64,000 nt of DNA from the NCBI GenBank assembly GCA_034429195.1, contig DAOUGQ010000004.1, positions 1-64,000 of the forward strand, given 5' to 3'. A program made the translations under genes and the position numbers. A model generated the notes under the pieces. That model saw only the letters and a program-made list of their open reading frames with translations, made no database searches and had not been told where the DNA came from. This document shows, piece after piece, positions 24,866 through 33,155 of this stretch. Origin of the DNA: UBA4782 sp034429195 (lineage in GTDB: Bacteria; Chloroflexota; Anaerolineae; Anaerolineales; Anaerolineaceae). Positions within the stretch are counted from its first letter, which is position 1. Each line of letters starts with the position of its first letter.

Positions 24866-25569
24866 TCCAATTGCCCAGAAACAAAATGCTTTTTTCGAAC
24901 TGGGAAGAACTGAACGAGAATCTGGTCAATTGCCGTCTTTGTCCTCGCCTGGTGGAATGGCGGGAAAAGATGGCGAAAGAGAAACGACGGGCATTTCTGG
25001 CACAGGATTATTGGGGGAAACCAGTACCTGGGTTTGGAGATCACAAGGCACGTGTGCTGGTGTTGGGTTTAGCGCCAGGCGCACATGGCTCCAATCGGAC
25101 AGGTCGAATGTTCACGGGAGATGCATCAGGCGAATTTCTTTATGCTTCCTTACATAGGGCTGGATTTGCCAATCAACCTGAAAGCTGTGATCGAAGTGAC
25201 GATTTGAAACTCAATGATATTTTCATCACAGCGGTTTGCCGTTGCGCCCCGCCTGATAATAAACCTGATCATATTGAAATTAATACCTGTCGTAAATACT
25301 GGACCTCTGAAATGGCGTTATTACCTGATCTACAGGGAATAGTGGCGTTAGGCAGAATCGCATTTGATGAGATCATCTCGGTGTTTCCGGTTTTTACTGC
25401 CCAGCGAAAAGATTTTCAATTTGCGCACGGTGCATTTTATGATTCGAATGGCAATTCTCCCTGGTTATTGGCTTCGTATCATCCCAGCCGGCAAAATACT
25501 CAAACTGGCAGGTTAACCAGGGAGATGTTTGATGCAATATGGGAGAAGGTAAAGAATAATTTGATTTAG
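24862..25569 (+). CDS. family 5 uracil-DNA glycosylase (UDGb type)
   Basis: A 235-residue Fe-S uracil-DNA glycosylase removing deaminated bases from DNA. The active-site motif GLAPGAHGSNRTGR followed by MFTGD has no acidic residue at the usual catalytic place, which marks family 5 (UDGb) rather than family 4. The C-terminal HPSRQNTQTGRLT is the DNA-intercalating motif. Cysteines at NCRLCPRL, VCRCAPP and NTCRKYW fit the 4Fe-4S site. TTG 24862 overlaps the preceding stop; ATG 24886 is an alternative. Family 5 enzymes are best known from thermophiles and actinobacteria. Confidence 0.87.
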   Translation: MIQLPRNKMLFSNWEELNENLVNCRLCPRLVEWREKMAKEKRRAFLAQDYWGKPVPGFGDHKARVLVLGLAPGAHGSNRTGRMFTGDASGEFLYASLHRAGFANQPESCDRSDDLKLNDIFITAVCRCAPPDNKPDHIEINTCRKYWTSEMALLPDLQGIVALGRIAFDEIISVFPVFTAQRKDFQFAHGAFYDSNGNSPWLLASYHPSRQNTQTGRLTREMFDAIWEKVKNNLI

Positions 25570-26056
25570 GAGGATCCGTAAGATTATCCTTCTCTCGGCA
25601 AAGATCAATTTTTTTGACCTCTTCATTACTTTTAGTAAGCTCCTGTCGTAAATTGTCCTGATCATTTTCTGTTGTCATGGGATTTTCTTGTATTTACTTG
25701 CAACTTTCATCAATCTTTAAAATTTGCCGTGGACAACTACCATATAGAATAATACCCCAAAAGGCTATTCGTCTCGAGTAAAGAGGCGGTTGATGTATAA
25801 AGACACAATTTGATACCTGATTTAAATGGCTCTAAAACATCAGAATGTATATCAATGATTTCATCAGGTTATTCCAATATGTTGGGCAAAGAAGTATTGT
25901 GCATAGCATGTATATAATCTCACATTTTCATGGCTTGCGGTCATTTTTGGCGTTAATTTTCGAAAATGAGCGAGAAGATGCCCCCTTCTTAACCTTTCCC
26001 CAAATCTAAAATACCTGGATTTATGTGAAGGAGCTTAATTTCCTAATTTTGTACCA
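25570..26056. other. gene-poor spacer of about 490 bp
   Basis: No convincing gene, RNA or repeat is seen between the glycosylase and the hydrolase promoter. A minus-strand frame starting near 25678 runs back into the glycosylase gene and has no ribosome-binding site; I do not count it as a gene. The AT-rich composition and lack of ORFs suggest a degraded remnant. Confidence 0.5.
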
Positions 26057-26085
26057 TTGCATCGCAGTGAACACCCGTTTACAAT
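26057..26085 (+). promoter_or_regulatory. promoter with transcript start close to the hydrolase ATG
   Basis: TTGCAT (26057-26062), 17 bp, TACAAT (26080-26085). The expected transcript start is at about 26092, 3 nt before ATG 26095, and no ribosome-binding site lies there. Confidence 0.6.
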
Positions 26086-26094
26086 AAATTCACG

Positions 26095-26829
26095 ATGAAA
26101 AAATCACTTAAAAGGATCATATACACCCTGGCTATCTTGCTCTTCCTCATTCTTGCGGGTTTTGGATTGTGGAGTTCCTTCCCAGCAGGTCCGGGAGATA
26201 CCGCATATAAGGCGCTTGAATCCAACCCGCAGGTTCAAATAGTACAGATGGCTGGTTGGCTATTCTTTAATCCTATTGGTAATGAACCAGAAGAAGGTTT
26301 TATTTTTTACCCGGGTGGAGATGTCGATTATCGTTCGTATTCTCCTCTACTATGGAAAATCGCCAAAGCAGGATATGTAGTTGTAGTTCCAGACATGCCA
26401 TTCAATCTGGCAGTTATAGCTCCCAACAAGGCGGACAAGATCATGGAAGCCTATCCGCAAATCACCCGTTGGGTAATTGGCGGACATTCATTGGGAGGCG
26501 TAATGGCGGCTCACTATGTATATCAAAATCCTGAAAAGGTCACTGGGTTAATTTTATGGGCAGCCTATCCATCAAAAAGTGACGACCTGTCAGACAGTAA
26601 CATAAAGGTAACTTCAATATATGCCACCAATGACGGATTGACCACAAAGGCTGATATCGATGCCAGCCGCACTTTATTACCAGCATCAACAGTTTATGTT
26701 GAAATTGAGGGTGGCAACCATGCTCAATTTGGCGATTATGGTAAGCAAAATGGTGATTATGGAGCAACGATCACCGCAGAAGAACAGTGGAGACAGATCG
26801 TTGATGCTACCTTGAAAGGTTTGGAGTAA
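26095..26829 (+). CDS. membrane-anchored alpha/beta hydrolase
   Basis: A 244-residue protein with one N-terminal helix (about residues 8-28, signal anchor or uncleaved signal) followed by an alpha/beta-hydrolase domain. The nucleophile elbow is GGHSLGG (Ser near 127). A catalytic Asp is plausible in ATNDGL, and the His is in GGNHAQFGDYG. The pattern fits the Abhydrolase_5 group. The substrate is unknown. The external location suggests an esterase or lipase. It is 6 bp from the transporter gene and probably co-transcribed. Confidence 0.85.
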   Translation: MKKSLKRIIYTLAILLFLILAGFGLWSSFPAGPGDTAYKALESNPQVQIVQMAGWLFFNPIGNEPEEGFIFYPGGDVDYRSYSPLLWKIAKAGYVVVVPDMPFNLAVIAPNKADKIMEAYPQITRWVIGGHSLGGVMAAHYVYQNPEKVTGLILWAAYPSKSDDLSDSNIKVTSIYATNDGLTTKADIDASRTLLPASTVYVEIEGGNHAQFGDYGKQNGDYGATITAEEQWRQIVDATLKGLE

Positions 26830-26834
26830 TCCTA

Positions 26835-27593
26835 ATGGCTGATGTTCCCATGCGTTCCTCTAATGAGAATAACTCTTCTCGTATTTACCGGTATTTTGAT
26901 CTGGTGATGGTCCTCTTTGTGACAGTGCTGATTGTCAGTAACATCGCCTCATCTGCCAAGATCGTTGATTGGGGTGTGTCACTATTTGGGCTGCGATTAG
27001 CATTTGACGCCGGTACCATCCTGTTTCCTGTATCATATATTTTTGGAGATGTATTAACAGAGGTGTACGGTTTTAAACGATCACGGCGTGTTATTTGGGC
27101 AGGATTTGCCAGCCTGGCATTAAGTGCTTTCATCTTATGGATCGTCAGAATTTTACCTGGAGAAGCAGAATGGAGTAAATATGCGGGGCAGTCTGCATAC
27201 ATAGCAATTTTGGGTGGAATGAGTAGCGGTGGGATCGTTCTTGCGAGTTTATCAGCATATTTTGCAGGTGAGTTCAGCAACTCGATCATTTTGGCCTGGA
27301 TGAAAGTGTTGACTAATGGACGTTGGTTATGGATGCGCACGATCGGCAGTACTCTGGTAGGTGAAGCAATTGATTCTATCATTTTTATTCTTGTCGCATC
27401 GATCTTTAAAGTATTTCCATGGAGCCTGTTCTTTACCCTGGTAGTTACCAACTATATTTTTAAAGTATTCATTGAAGTGATCATGACGCCTTTTACTTAT
27501 TGGGTGGTGACAAAGCTAAAACACCTTGAAAATGAAGACTACTATGACCGCCATACGCTCTTTAATCCATTCAAGCTCAGTGATCGAACTTAA
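26835..27593 (+). CDS. queuosine precursor transporter (YhhQ/VUT family)
   Basis: A 252-residue membrane protein with about six to seven helices. The family motifs are present: VSNIASSAKIV in helix 1, DAGTILFPVSYIFGDVLTEVYG at the helix 2-3 boundary, and GEAIDSIIFI near helix 5. YhhQ-type proteins import preQ0/preQ1 for queuosine synthesis. This fits with queA 2 kb upstream. A strict start is given by the TAATCCTAATG junction after the hydrolase gene. Confidence 0.9.
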   Translation: MADVPMRSSNENNSSRIYRYFDLVMVLFVTVLIVSNIASSAKIVDWGVSLFGLRLAFDAGTILFPVSYIFGDVLTEVYGFKRSRRVIWAGFASLALSAFILWIVRILPGEAEWSKYAGQSAYIAILGGMSSGGIVLASLSAYFAGEFSNSIILAWMKVLTNGRWLWMRTIGSTLVGEAIDSIIFILVASIFKVFPWSLFFTLVVTNYIFKVFIEVIMTPFTYWVVTKLKHLENEDYYDRHTLFNPFKLSDRT

Positions 27594-27631
27594 CAAATAT
27601 GACAAGATGGGTCAAATTAGAAGATTAAGAC

Positions 27632-27660
27632 TTGACGGATAGGAACCTTTTCTCTAAGAT
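27632..27660 (+). promoter_or_regulatory. sigma-70-type promoter for the peroxiredoxin gene
   Basis: TTGACG (27632-27637), 17 bp, TAAGAT (27655-27660). It lies about 30 bp upstream of an AGAGGAG ribosome-binding site and the ATG at 27696. Confidence 0.6.
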
Positions 27661-27695
27661 ATAATTGATCATGCAAACAAGAGGAGTCATTATCT

Positions 27696-28172
27696 ATGAC
27701 ACAACGGCTTTCCCTCAATAGTGTAGCACCCGATTTTGAACTGCAGGATGCAGATTTTACCCCTGTAAAGTTAAGTAAATTTCGTGGAAGGAAAAACATT
27801 GTTCTTGTTTTCTTGCGAGGATTTGTTTGTCCTTTTTGCCGGTCTCAACTGGCACAGTTACAGCAGGATTACTACGAATTTCAGCGGCGAGATGCAGAAA
27901 TTATTACAATCGGTCCTGATGGTCCGCATACGTTCAAGAGATATTGGATGGAGAATAACATCCACTTCATTGGGCTTACCGATTATAAGTCACAGGTGGC
28001 TGAAAAGTATGGGCAGGAAGCTGATATGTTTGAATTGGGTAGATTACCAGTTATTTTCATTGTAGATAAACAGGGAAAGATCCAATATACATATTACTCA
28101 GAAGCGATGTCTGATATTCCAAACAATCTTGATTTGTTGCAAGCCTTGGATCATATAAATCTGACAGAATAG
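27696..28172 (+). CDS. peroxiredoxin-like thiol protein (AhpC/TSA family)
   Basis: A 158-residue thioredoxin-fold protein that reduces peroxides. The core motif is FVCPFCRSQL, with Cys in a CPFC arrangement that resembles the PRX-like type rather than the classical PxxxTxxC. There is a C-terminal cis-Pro strand, LPVIFIVDKQGKI. No signal peptide is seen, so it is cytoplasmic. The gene has its own promoter and is followed by a strong terminator at 28287-28321. Confidence 0.85.
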   Translation: MTQRLSLNSVAPDFELQDADFTPVKLSKFRGRKNIVLVFLRGFVCPFCRSQLAQLQQDYYEFQRRDAEIITIGPDGPHTFKRYWMENNIHFIGLTDYKSQVAEKYGQEADMFELGRLPVIFIVDKQGKIQYTYYSEAMSDIPNNLDLLQALDHINLTE

Positions 28173-28286
28173 CTCTTCATCTGGCTCCTCCCCGCTGGTG
28201 AGAAGAGAAATTACTCTCCCTTTCAGGCAGAGGTCAGGTGAGGATGGACTCTCGCTATTCAGTGAATTGCACCCCAGAATGCATGA

Positions 28287-28321
28287 AAAAGTGCTGGTCT
28301 GAATTTTTGACCAGCACTTTT
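28287..28321. terminator. bidirectional intrinsic terminator
   Basis: AAAAGTGCTGGTC and GACCAGCACTTTT form a 13-bp stem around a T-rich loop, with T/A tracts at both sides. It ends the peroxiredoxin unit on the plus strand and lies just after the enolase pseudogene on the minus strand. Confidence 0.85.
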
Positions 28322-28343
28322 ATTGACCCAACGGAATTAAAAA

Positions 28344-28766
28344 CTACCTTGTTTGGTTCCATGCATCCCAACCAGCAAAATGGGTAGTATCTTCCTGTTC
28401 GTTTTCGATCCGGATAAGTTGGTTGTATTTTGCCACAGGTAAGTTTGGGCAGAGACACCGGTTTTGATCTGACCGGTATTGAGTGTTACAGCATCAACAG
28501 CGATTTTATCCAGGGCAACCTTTCCCAGTAATGAACTGGCAATAGCATTATTGGAATACTCAATTGCTTACATGATACCCTTTCTCAAATACCGCGATTT
28601 ATCGCCAACATGCAATTCAAGCATTTTATTTGTTCCTGTTAAAGCACCTGAAGGAACGATTGCTCAATAATTACTGCCATCTGTGAGAACTGAGTCAACT
28701 TCTGAGGCAGGATTACCACGGATCTCGACGATTTCATTTGTAATTGATTCTTCAATACTGCAATCC
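28344..28766 (-). pseudogene. eno: decayed enolase gene with large internal deletion
   Basis: Translation of the minus strand shows enolase pieces in order. The N-terminal region has EIRGNP, EVDSVLTDG, VPSGALTGTNKMLEL and GDKSRYLRKGI. An abrupt jump at GKVALDKIAVD then leads to the C-terminal NTGQIKTG. After a frameshift follow VAKYNQLIRIENEQ and a normal stop. In-frame stops interrupt it (after DGSNY and after GIM), and about two thirds of the normal 430 residues, including the catalytic barrel core, are missing. It cannot make a working enolase. A functional copy must be elsewhere, or the step is replaced. The terminator at 28287-28321 is probably its old one. Confidence 0.9.
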
Positions 28767-28857
28767 TAATCTTCTTCTGTTTTCTTTATATTCTTCTTGT
28801 CAACCAATTGCCAGGAAAAACCTTGTTACATACTACACTAAGTAGAAATGATAAGCA

Positions 28858-30480
28858 TTATTTTTTATAGTTAACACCGCTATGCTCGCAGATCGCTTTC
28901 ACAAAAGCAACGAACAATGGATGGGGGCGATTGGGACGGGATAGAAATTCGGGATGGAATTGGGTGCCAACCATAAATGGATGATCAGTAAGTTCTGCAA
29001 TTTCGACAAGCCGCCCATCAGGCGATAATCCAGAAAATCGCATCCCGCTCGTTTCGAATTGTTCGCGATATACATTGTTGAATTCAAAACGATGACGATG
29101 CCGTTCCTGTACCTGGTTGGTTCCATACGCTTTGGCAACGATCGAACCTGGGGTAAGCTCACATGGATACAACCCAAGACGCATGGTACCGCCCATATCA
29201 TTGATTTCGCGTTGTTCGGGAAGCAGATCGATAACAGGATTCTTGGTACCTTGATCGAACTCTGCTGAATTTGCTTCTTCATCATTGAGAATTTCTCGGG
29301 CAAATTCAACAACCATCAGTTGCATTCCCAGGCATAGACCCAAGTAGGGAATCTTTTCAGTTCGTGCAAAATGAGCTGCTTGAATTTTTCCTTCAATTCC
29401 ACGACTGCCAAATCCCCCTGGAACGATGATTCCGTCGACTTTTCGCAGTTCGTCCCAACTTTTTCCTTTTTCAAGATCAGTGGATGAAATCCAACTGATA
29501 TCCAATTCAACACCCAAACGAAGTGCTGCATGTTTGAGGGCTTCTCGTACACTCATATAGGCATCATGCAATTCAACATATTTCCCTACTAAACCTACTT
29601 TAACGATGGGTTTTTCTCTTTTTACTTCCGCTACCAGATGTTCCCATTCGGTCCAGTCTGGTTCTTGCCTGGGTTCCATCTTGAATCGATTTAATATGTA
29701 GTCACCAACCTGTGCTTTTTCCAGAAGGAGGGGAACTTCATAGAGGATCTTTGCAGTTTCCATAGGTACTACAGCTTTAAGATCAACATCGCAGAATAAA
29801 GCAATTTTCTCTCGCAATGATACATCTACTGGAAAATCTGAACGCGCGATGATCATATCTGGTGAGATACCGATGGAACGAAGCTCGCGTACTGAATGTT
29901 GTGTAGGTTTAGTCTTTAATTCATCAGTTGCACCGATATAAGGTAACCAGGTTACATGGATATATAAAGTGTTTTCGCGTCCGAGATCACTGCGCAACTG
30001 ACGAATGGCTTCCAGGAAAGGTTGTCCTTCAATATCACCAACTGTTCCACCTACTTCAACGAGAATTATCTCCGCACCAGTCTCTTTTGCAACCATGCCA
30101 ATGCGCTGTTTGATTTCGTTTGTAATGTGAGGAACAACCTGAATGGTTCCTCCTAAATAATCACCTCTACGTTCTTTACTGATTACTTCGGCATAAACCT
30201 GACCGGTGGTGATATTGCAGACCTTGCTTAATCGCACATCAATAAAACGCTCATAATGACCTAGATCAAGATCAGTTTCTGCGCCATCGTCTAGCACATA
30301 TACTTCGCCATGTTGATATGGACTCATGGTACCTGGATCAACATTAATATAGGGATCTAATTTCTGAACAGCGACTTTATATCCACGTTCTTTTAACAAG
30401 CGACCAATGGCAGCAGCAGTTACGCCTTTTCCAACTGAACTGACTACGCCACCGGTGAAAAATATAAATTTGGCTTTCAT
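28858..30480 (-). CDS. pyrG: CTP synthase
   Basis: A 540-residue glutamine-dependent enzyme turning UTP into CTP. The N-terminal synthetase domain starts with FFTGGVVSSVGKG (P-loop-like). The glutaminase domain has the nucleophile motif GLCLGMQ (Cys), GGFGSRG, and the catalytic His-Glu near the end (HPEF). Length and order are normal. The start has GGAGG 5 bp upstream. The hairpin at 30520-30553 separates it from the S1-domain gene upstream on the same strand. Confidence 0.96.
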   Translation of the reverse strand: MKAKFIFFTGGVVSSVGKGVTAAAIGRLLKERGYKVAVQKLDPYINVDPGTMSPYQHGEVYVLDDGAETDLDLGHYERFIDVRLSKVCNITTGQVYAEVISKERRGDYLGGTIQVVPHITNEIKQRIGMVAKETGAEIILVEVGGTVGDIEGQPFLEAIRQLRSDLGRENTLYIHVTWLPYIGATDELKTKPTQHSVRELRSIGISPDMIIARSDFPVDVSLREKIALFCDVDLKAVVPMETAKILYEVPLLLEKAQVGDYILNRFKMEPRQEPDWTEWEHLVAEVKREKPIVKVGLVGKYVELHDAYMSVREALKHAALRLGVELDISWISSTDLEKGKSWDELRKVDGIIVPGGFGSRGIEGKIQAAHFARTEKIPYLGLCLGMQLMVVEFAREILNDEEANSAEFDQGTKNPVIDLLPEQREINDMGGTMRLGLYPCELTPGSIVAKAYGTNQVQERHRHRFEFNNVYREQFETSGMRFSGLSPDGRLVEIAELTDHPFMVGTQFHPEFLSRPNRPHPLFVAFVKAICEHSGVNYKK

Positions 30481-30519
30481 GGTGTCCTCCTAAAATCAAT
30501 AAAGCTCTTTTACAATAGA

Positions 30520-30553
30520 GGTGGGGAGAGCCATTTTGTTGGCTCTCCCCACC
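30520..30553 (-). terminator. 14-bp-stem hairpin between the S1-domain gene and pyrG
   Basis: GGTGGGGAGAGCCA and TGGCTCTCCCCACC form a perfect 14-bp stem with a 6-nt loop. There is no strong U run on the minus side, so it is either a weak terminator or an mRNA processing or stability element ahead of pyrG. Confidence 0.6.
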
Positions 30554-30598
30554 GGGATGTTTATTCGATAAAACTTAATTCAGGATGCTCTCTCAAAG

Positions 30599-31435
30599 TT
30601 ACTGCCCTGATCGACTTTTATGCTCCAATGTTCGATACAAAATATCATCTTGTTCACTATCAGATGATCTCTTTCGGCGTGCTTTCTGTTCTTGACGGCG
30701 GGATTTCGCTTTAAATTGAGCTTCACGCCAGGCAATTTCCATTGCAGTTAATTCTGGCTCACCCTGTAAAACGATATCGCCTGCCTCATTACGAGTAAAT
30801 TCTATTGCTTCTTCAGACTTACTCTGTTTTCCATGTTTGCTAGCTTTGCCATGCTGTTCAAAATCAGCCGTATTATGAACTTCTACTTTTACAGGTTCCT
30901 GAACAGGTTCAGGAATGGGTTGTAAAGCTTTCATGCTTAATTTGATCTGTTTCTTGCGGCGATCGACTTCGAGTACCTGGGCTTCAACTTCATCCCCTTC
31001 TTTTACTATATCGCCAGGGGTGCGTACATATTCATGGGAAAGCTCGCTCACATGAACAAGGCCAGGACGTTCAGCGCCGATTTCGACAAATGCGCCAAAT
31101 TTCTCCAACCGTACCACATTCCCTTTTACTGACATACCAGGTTTGATGTCACGCCATTCAAGCGCGAGAGGTTTGATCATGGTTAATTCAACCCGATTTT
31201 CACGTACACGGCGCACCCAACAAGTGATCTCCTGTCCTATATTAAGAACATCTTCTACCTTACGGATTTGTTCACCTTCTTTTGGGGGCACCATTTGTGA
31301 AATATGCATCACTGCAGGTTGATTGGTACCAATGTCTACCAGGGCGCCAGCCAGGCTGATCTTTGTTACCTTTCCTGTGAATTGCATTTTTGGTTTAATG
31401 GTTCCTGCATCTGTTGCCTGAACGCCCATTTCCAT
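30599..31435 (-). CDS. S1-domain RNA-binding protein
   Basis: A 278-residue protein with two S1 (OB-fold) RNA-binding domains: residues about 17-85 (FTGKVTKISLAGALVDIG) and about 98-170 (VKGNVVRLEKFGAFVEIG, then PGLVHVSELSHEYV). The C-terminal 100 residues are charged and probably disordered. It resembles short relatives of ribosomal protein S1 and is likely to act on mRNA or ribosomes in the cytoplasm. AGGAG lies 6 bp before the start. Its promoter has a palindrome over the -10 box, suggesting control. Confidence 0.85.
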   Translation of the reverse strand: MEMGVQATDAGTIKPKMQFTGKVTKISLAGALVDIGTNQPAVMHISQMVPPKEGEQIRKVEDVLNIGQEITCWVRRVRENRVELTMIKPLALEWRDIKPGMSVKGNVVRLEKFGAFVEIGAERPGLVHVSELSHEYVRTPGDIVKEGDEVEAQVLEVDRRKKQIKLSMKALQPIPEPVQEPVKVEVHNTADFEQHGKASKHGKQSKSEEAIEFTRNEAGDIVLQGEPELTAMEIAWREAQFKAKSRRQEQKARRKRSSDSEQDDILYRTLEHKSRSGQ

Positions 31436-31465
31436 ACATTACTCCTGTTTTGATAGTTGCAAACC

Positions 31466-31497
31466 GTGATTATAATCACTTTGTTGGATTCCGTCAA
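31466..31497 (-). promoter_or_regulatory. strong promoter with a 14-bp palindrome over the -10 box
   Basis: On the minus strand TTGACG (31492-31497), 17 bp, TATAAT (31469-31474). The -10 box lies inside the perfect palindrome GTGATTATAATCAC (31466-31479). The palindrome may be a repressor site. Confidence 0.7.
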
Positions 31498-31722
31498 AGG
31501 ATTCATCTACGAGGAAATTATCACAGTTGTTTAGTTAATAATTTTCTTTATACCACTGTTTTGCCAATTTTCTTCATACGATTTGCAACTAATATGATTT
31601 GTCATTAAAAAATGCAAATAGGTTTTTATTTAATTTGATAGATTTCTCCAGTTCAAAAAATGCTCGTTATTTATTACCATTCGCCAGTTATTGACATGAA
31701 AGACTATTTGTTTGCTTCTTCT

Positions 31723-32868
31723 CTATCTACCAAAAACCCTATTCTTTAGGATTCCTATTATGGATTCTTTTCCAATCTGATCCCATAGGTCTTTATGGGT
31801 TGGGTAAATTCGGGGATACTTTTTTCGTTCTATCATGTGATTTGCATGTTGTTTGCATTTGGAAGTACATAAACCACAACCAAGACAGGTCGCAGAGTTA
31901 AACACCATCCTGCCATCTTCTTTATGTATGGATTTTGTCGGGCAGGTGGGTAAACATTCTTCACAGGCGATGCATTTTTCTTCATCATGTGTAACTAAAA
32001 AGCGAGAAGGACCTCCTGCATTTGTTCCACCGTTTTTGACTACATTTAAAACAACACATGAACAGGAACAACAATTGCATAAAGTACGCAGGTGGCCTTC
32101 AGCATTATCTACGTTATGAACCAGACCGACCTCTTCACAATGCCTGAGTATTTGAAGTGCTTCATCTTTTGTGATCTTTCGCGCCAATCCACATTCTATT
32201 AAACCCTCTGCAAATTCATTGAATACAAAACAAGTTTCCAACGGATGTTGACATTCTTTTCCCACTACCTTACGGGCTTTTCGGCAAAAGCATTCCGCAA
32301 CACCAACAACGGATTGAGCTTTGACCATCTCTGTTACTACATCGATAGGAAGTACCTGCCGCGGATCTGGAACGGGAATATCCAATGTGATGGTTTCTTC
32401 GACTGTTCGACCGGTTAATGTATGCTCTACCGGAAGGACTCGATAATAAGGCGTTTTGTTTGTATTGGATACAGATGAACTTTCGATCATTTTATCCATG
32501 AATTCTGCAAATATCGTCCTGGCATTCGAATCTGATTGCTTGCGTACCTGCTGTTCTGTCATAAAAACCGGATTGCCGCGTTCGTAACTACGTCCAGCTG
32601 GAGTATCATAGGTAAGAATATATCCTTCTGGTGCAATACGTTTCAAAACTTTAACCATTTCGCTTTCTGAAACATTCACTTTCGACGCTTTCGCCACCAA
32701 TTTATCGTGAAGAATACTGCCACTGAAGGGTAAAAGGAAAAATATTCTTAGTTCATCCTCTGTAATGGTTTCCTTAAGTGCTTCGATAAATTTTTCTTTG
32801 TCCGGTATTTCCCCCAACATGAATTCGTAATATTTACACAATTCTGCATACAAATCCTTTTTGCCCAT
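31723..32868 (-). CDS. multi-cluster iron-sulfur protein with winged-helix-like N terminus
   Basis: A 381-residue protein. Residues about 30-100 look like a winged helix. A Cys-rich middle has CFCRKARKVVGKEC and HPLETC, and CNCCSCSC follows. The C terminus is a classic two-[4Fe-4S] ferredoxin (CIACEECLPTCP and CLGCGLCTSKC). Residue numbers of these blocks are about 190-215, 264-271 and 299-340. The ATG at 32868 is preferred since GGAGGG lies 4 bp upstream inside a longer frame. The family is seen in anaerobes as uncharacterised 4Fe-4S proteins, and it probably takes part in electron transfer. Redox sensing is possible because of the N-terminal fold. It has no signal peptide. Confidence 0.82.
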   Translation of the reverse strand: MGKKDLYAELCKYYEFMLGEIPDKEKFIEALKETITEDELRIFFLLPFSGSILHDKLVAKASKVNVSESEMVKVLKRIAPEGYILTYDTPAGRSYERGNPVFMTEQQVRKQSDSNARTIFAEFMDKMIESSSVSNTNKTPYYRVLPVEHTLTGRTVEETITLDIPVPDPRQVLPIDVVTEMVKAQSVVGVAECFCRKARKVVGKECQHPLETCFVFNEFAEGLIECGLARKITKDEALQILRHCEEVGLVHNVDNAEGHLRTLCNCCSCSCVVLNVVKNGGTNAGGPSRFLVTHDEEKCIACEECLPTCPTKSIHKEDGRMVFNSATCLGCGLCTSKCKQHANHMIERKKYPRIYPTHKDLWDQIGKESIIGILKNRVFGR

Positions 32869-33093
32869 TGGTCCCTCCATGCTGATAGAATGTTGAATTA
32901 ATGATTCTGTTACTTAAAAAAAGAAATTGGTTTTTTTGAAGAACTGGAATAATCATTCATTTCATGAATAATTTTCACAACCATGAAAGATTTAAAGATC
33001 ACCCACTACCTTTATTATATCCATCTTGATGAAAACAAAATTTTATCCGTCAAATTAATGATTTGGCATTTCCGCTTGAAAGTAAGAATTTAC

Positions 33094-33122
33094 TTGTCAA
33101 TAAGTTCGCATTTCGCTAGAAT
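33094..33122 (+). promoter_or_regulatory. promoter of the aldo/keto reductase gene
   Basis: TTGTCA (33094-33099), 17 bp, TAGAAT (33117-33122). A dyad AATCAC-aaggt-GTGATT begins in the -10 box and covers the expected transcript start, so it may be an operator. Confidence 0.62.
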
Positions 33123-33155
33123 CACAAGGTGTGATTTTTCTTTGAGGTAAATCTT

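Noticed and set aside
25394..25678. Minus-strand frame whose first 37 residues look coil-like
   Set aside because: Most of it lies inside the DNA glycosylase gene, with no ribosome-binding site or promoter.
28180..28256. Short repeat-like remnant (CTCTCCCTTTCAGG and similar)
   Set aside because: Resembles dispersed G/C-rich repeats, but no boundaries or second copy in the window support it.
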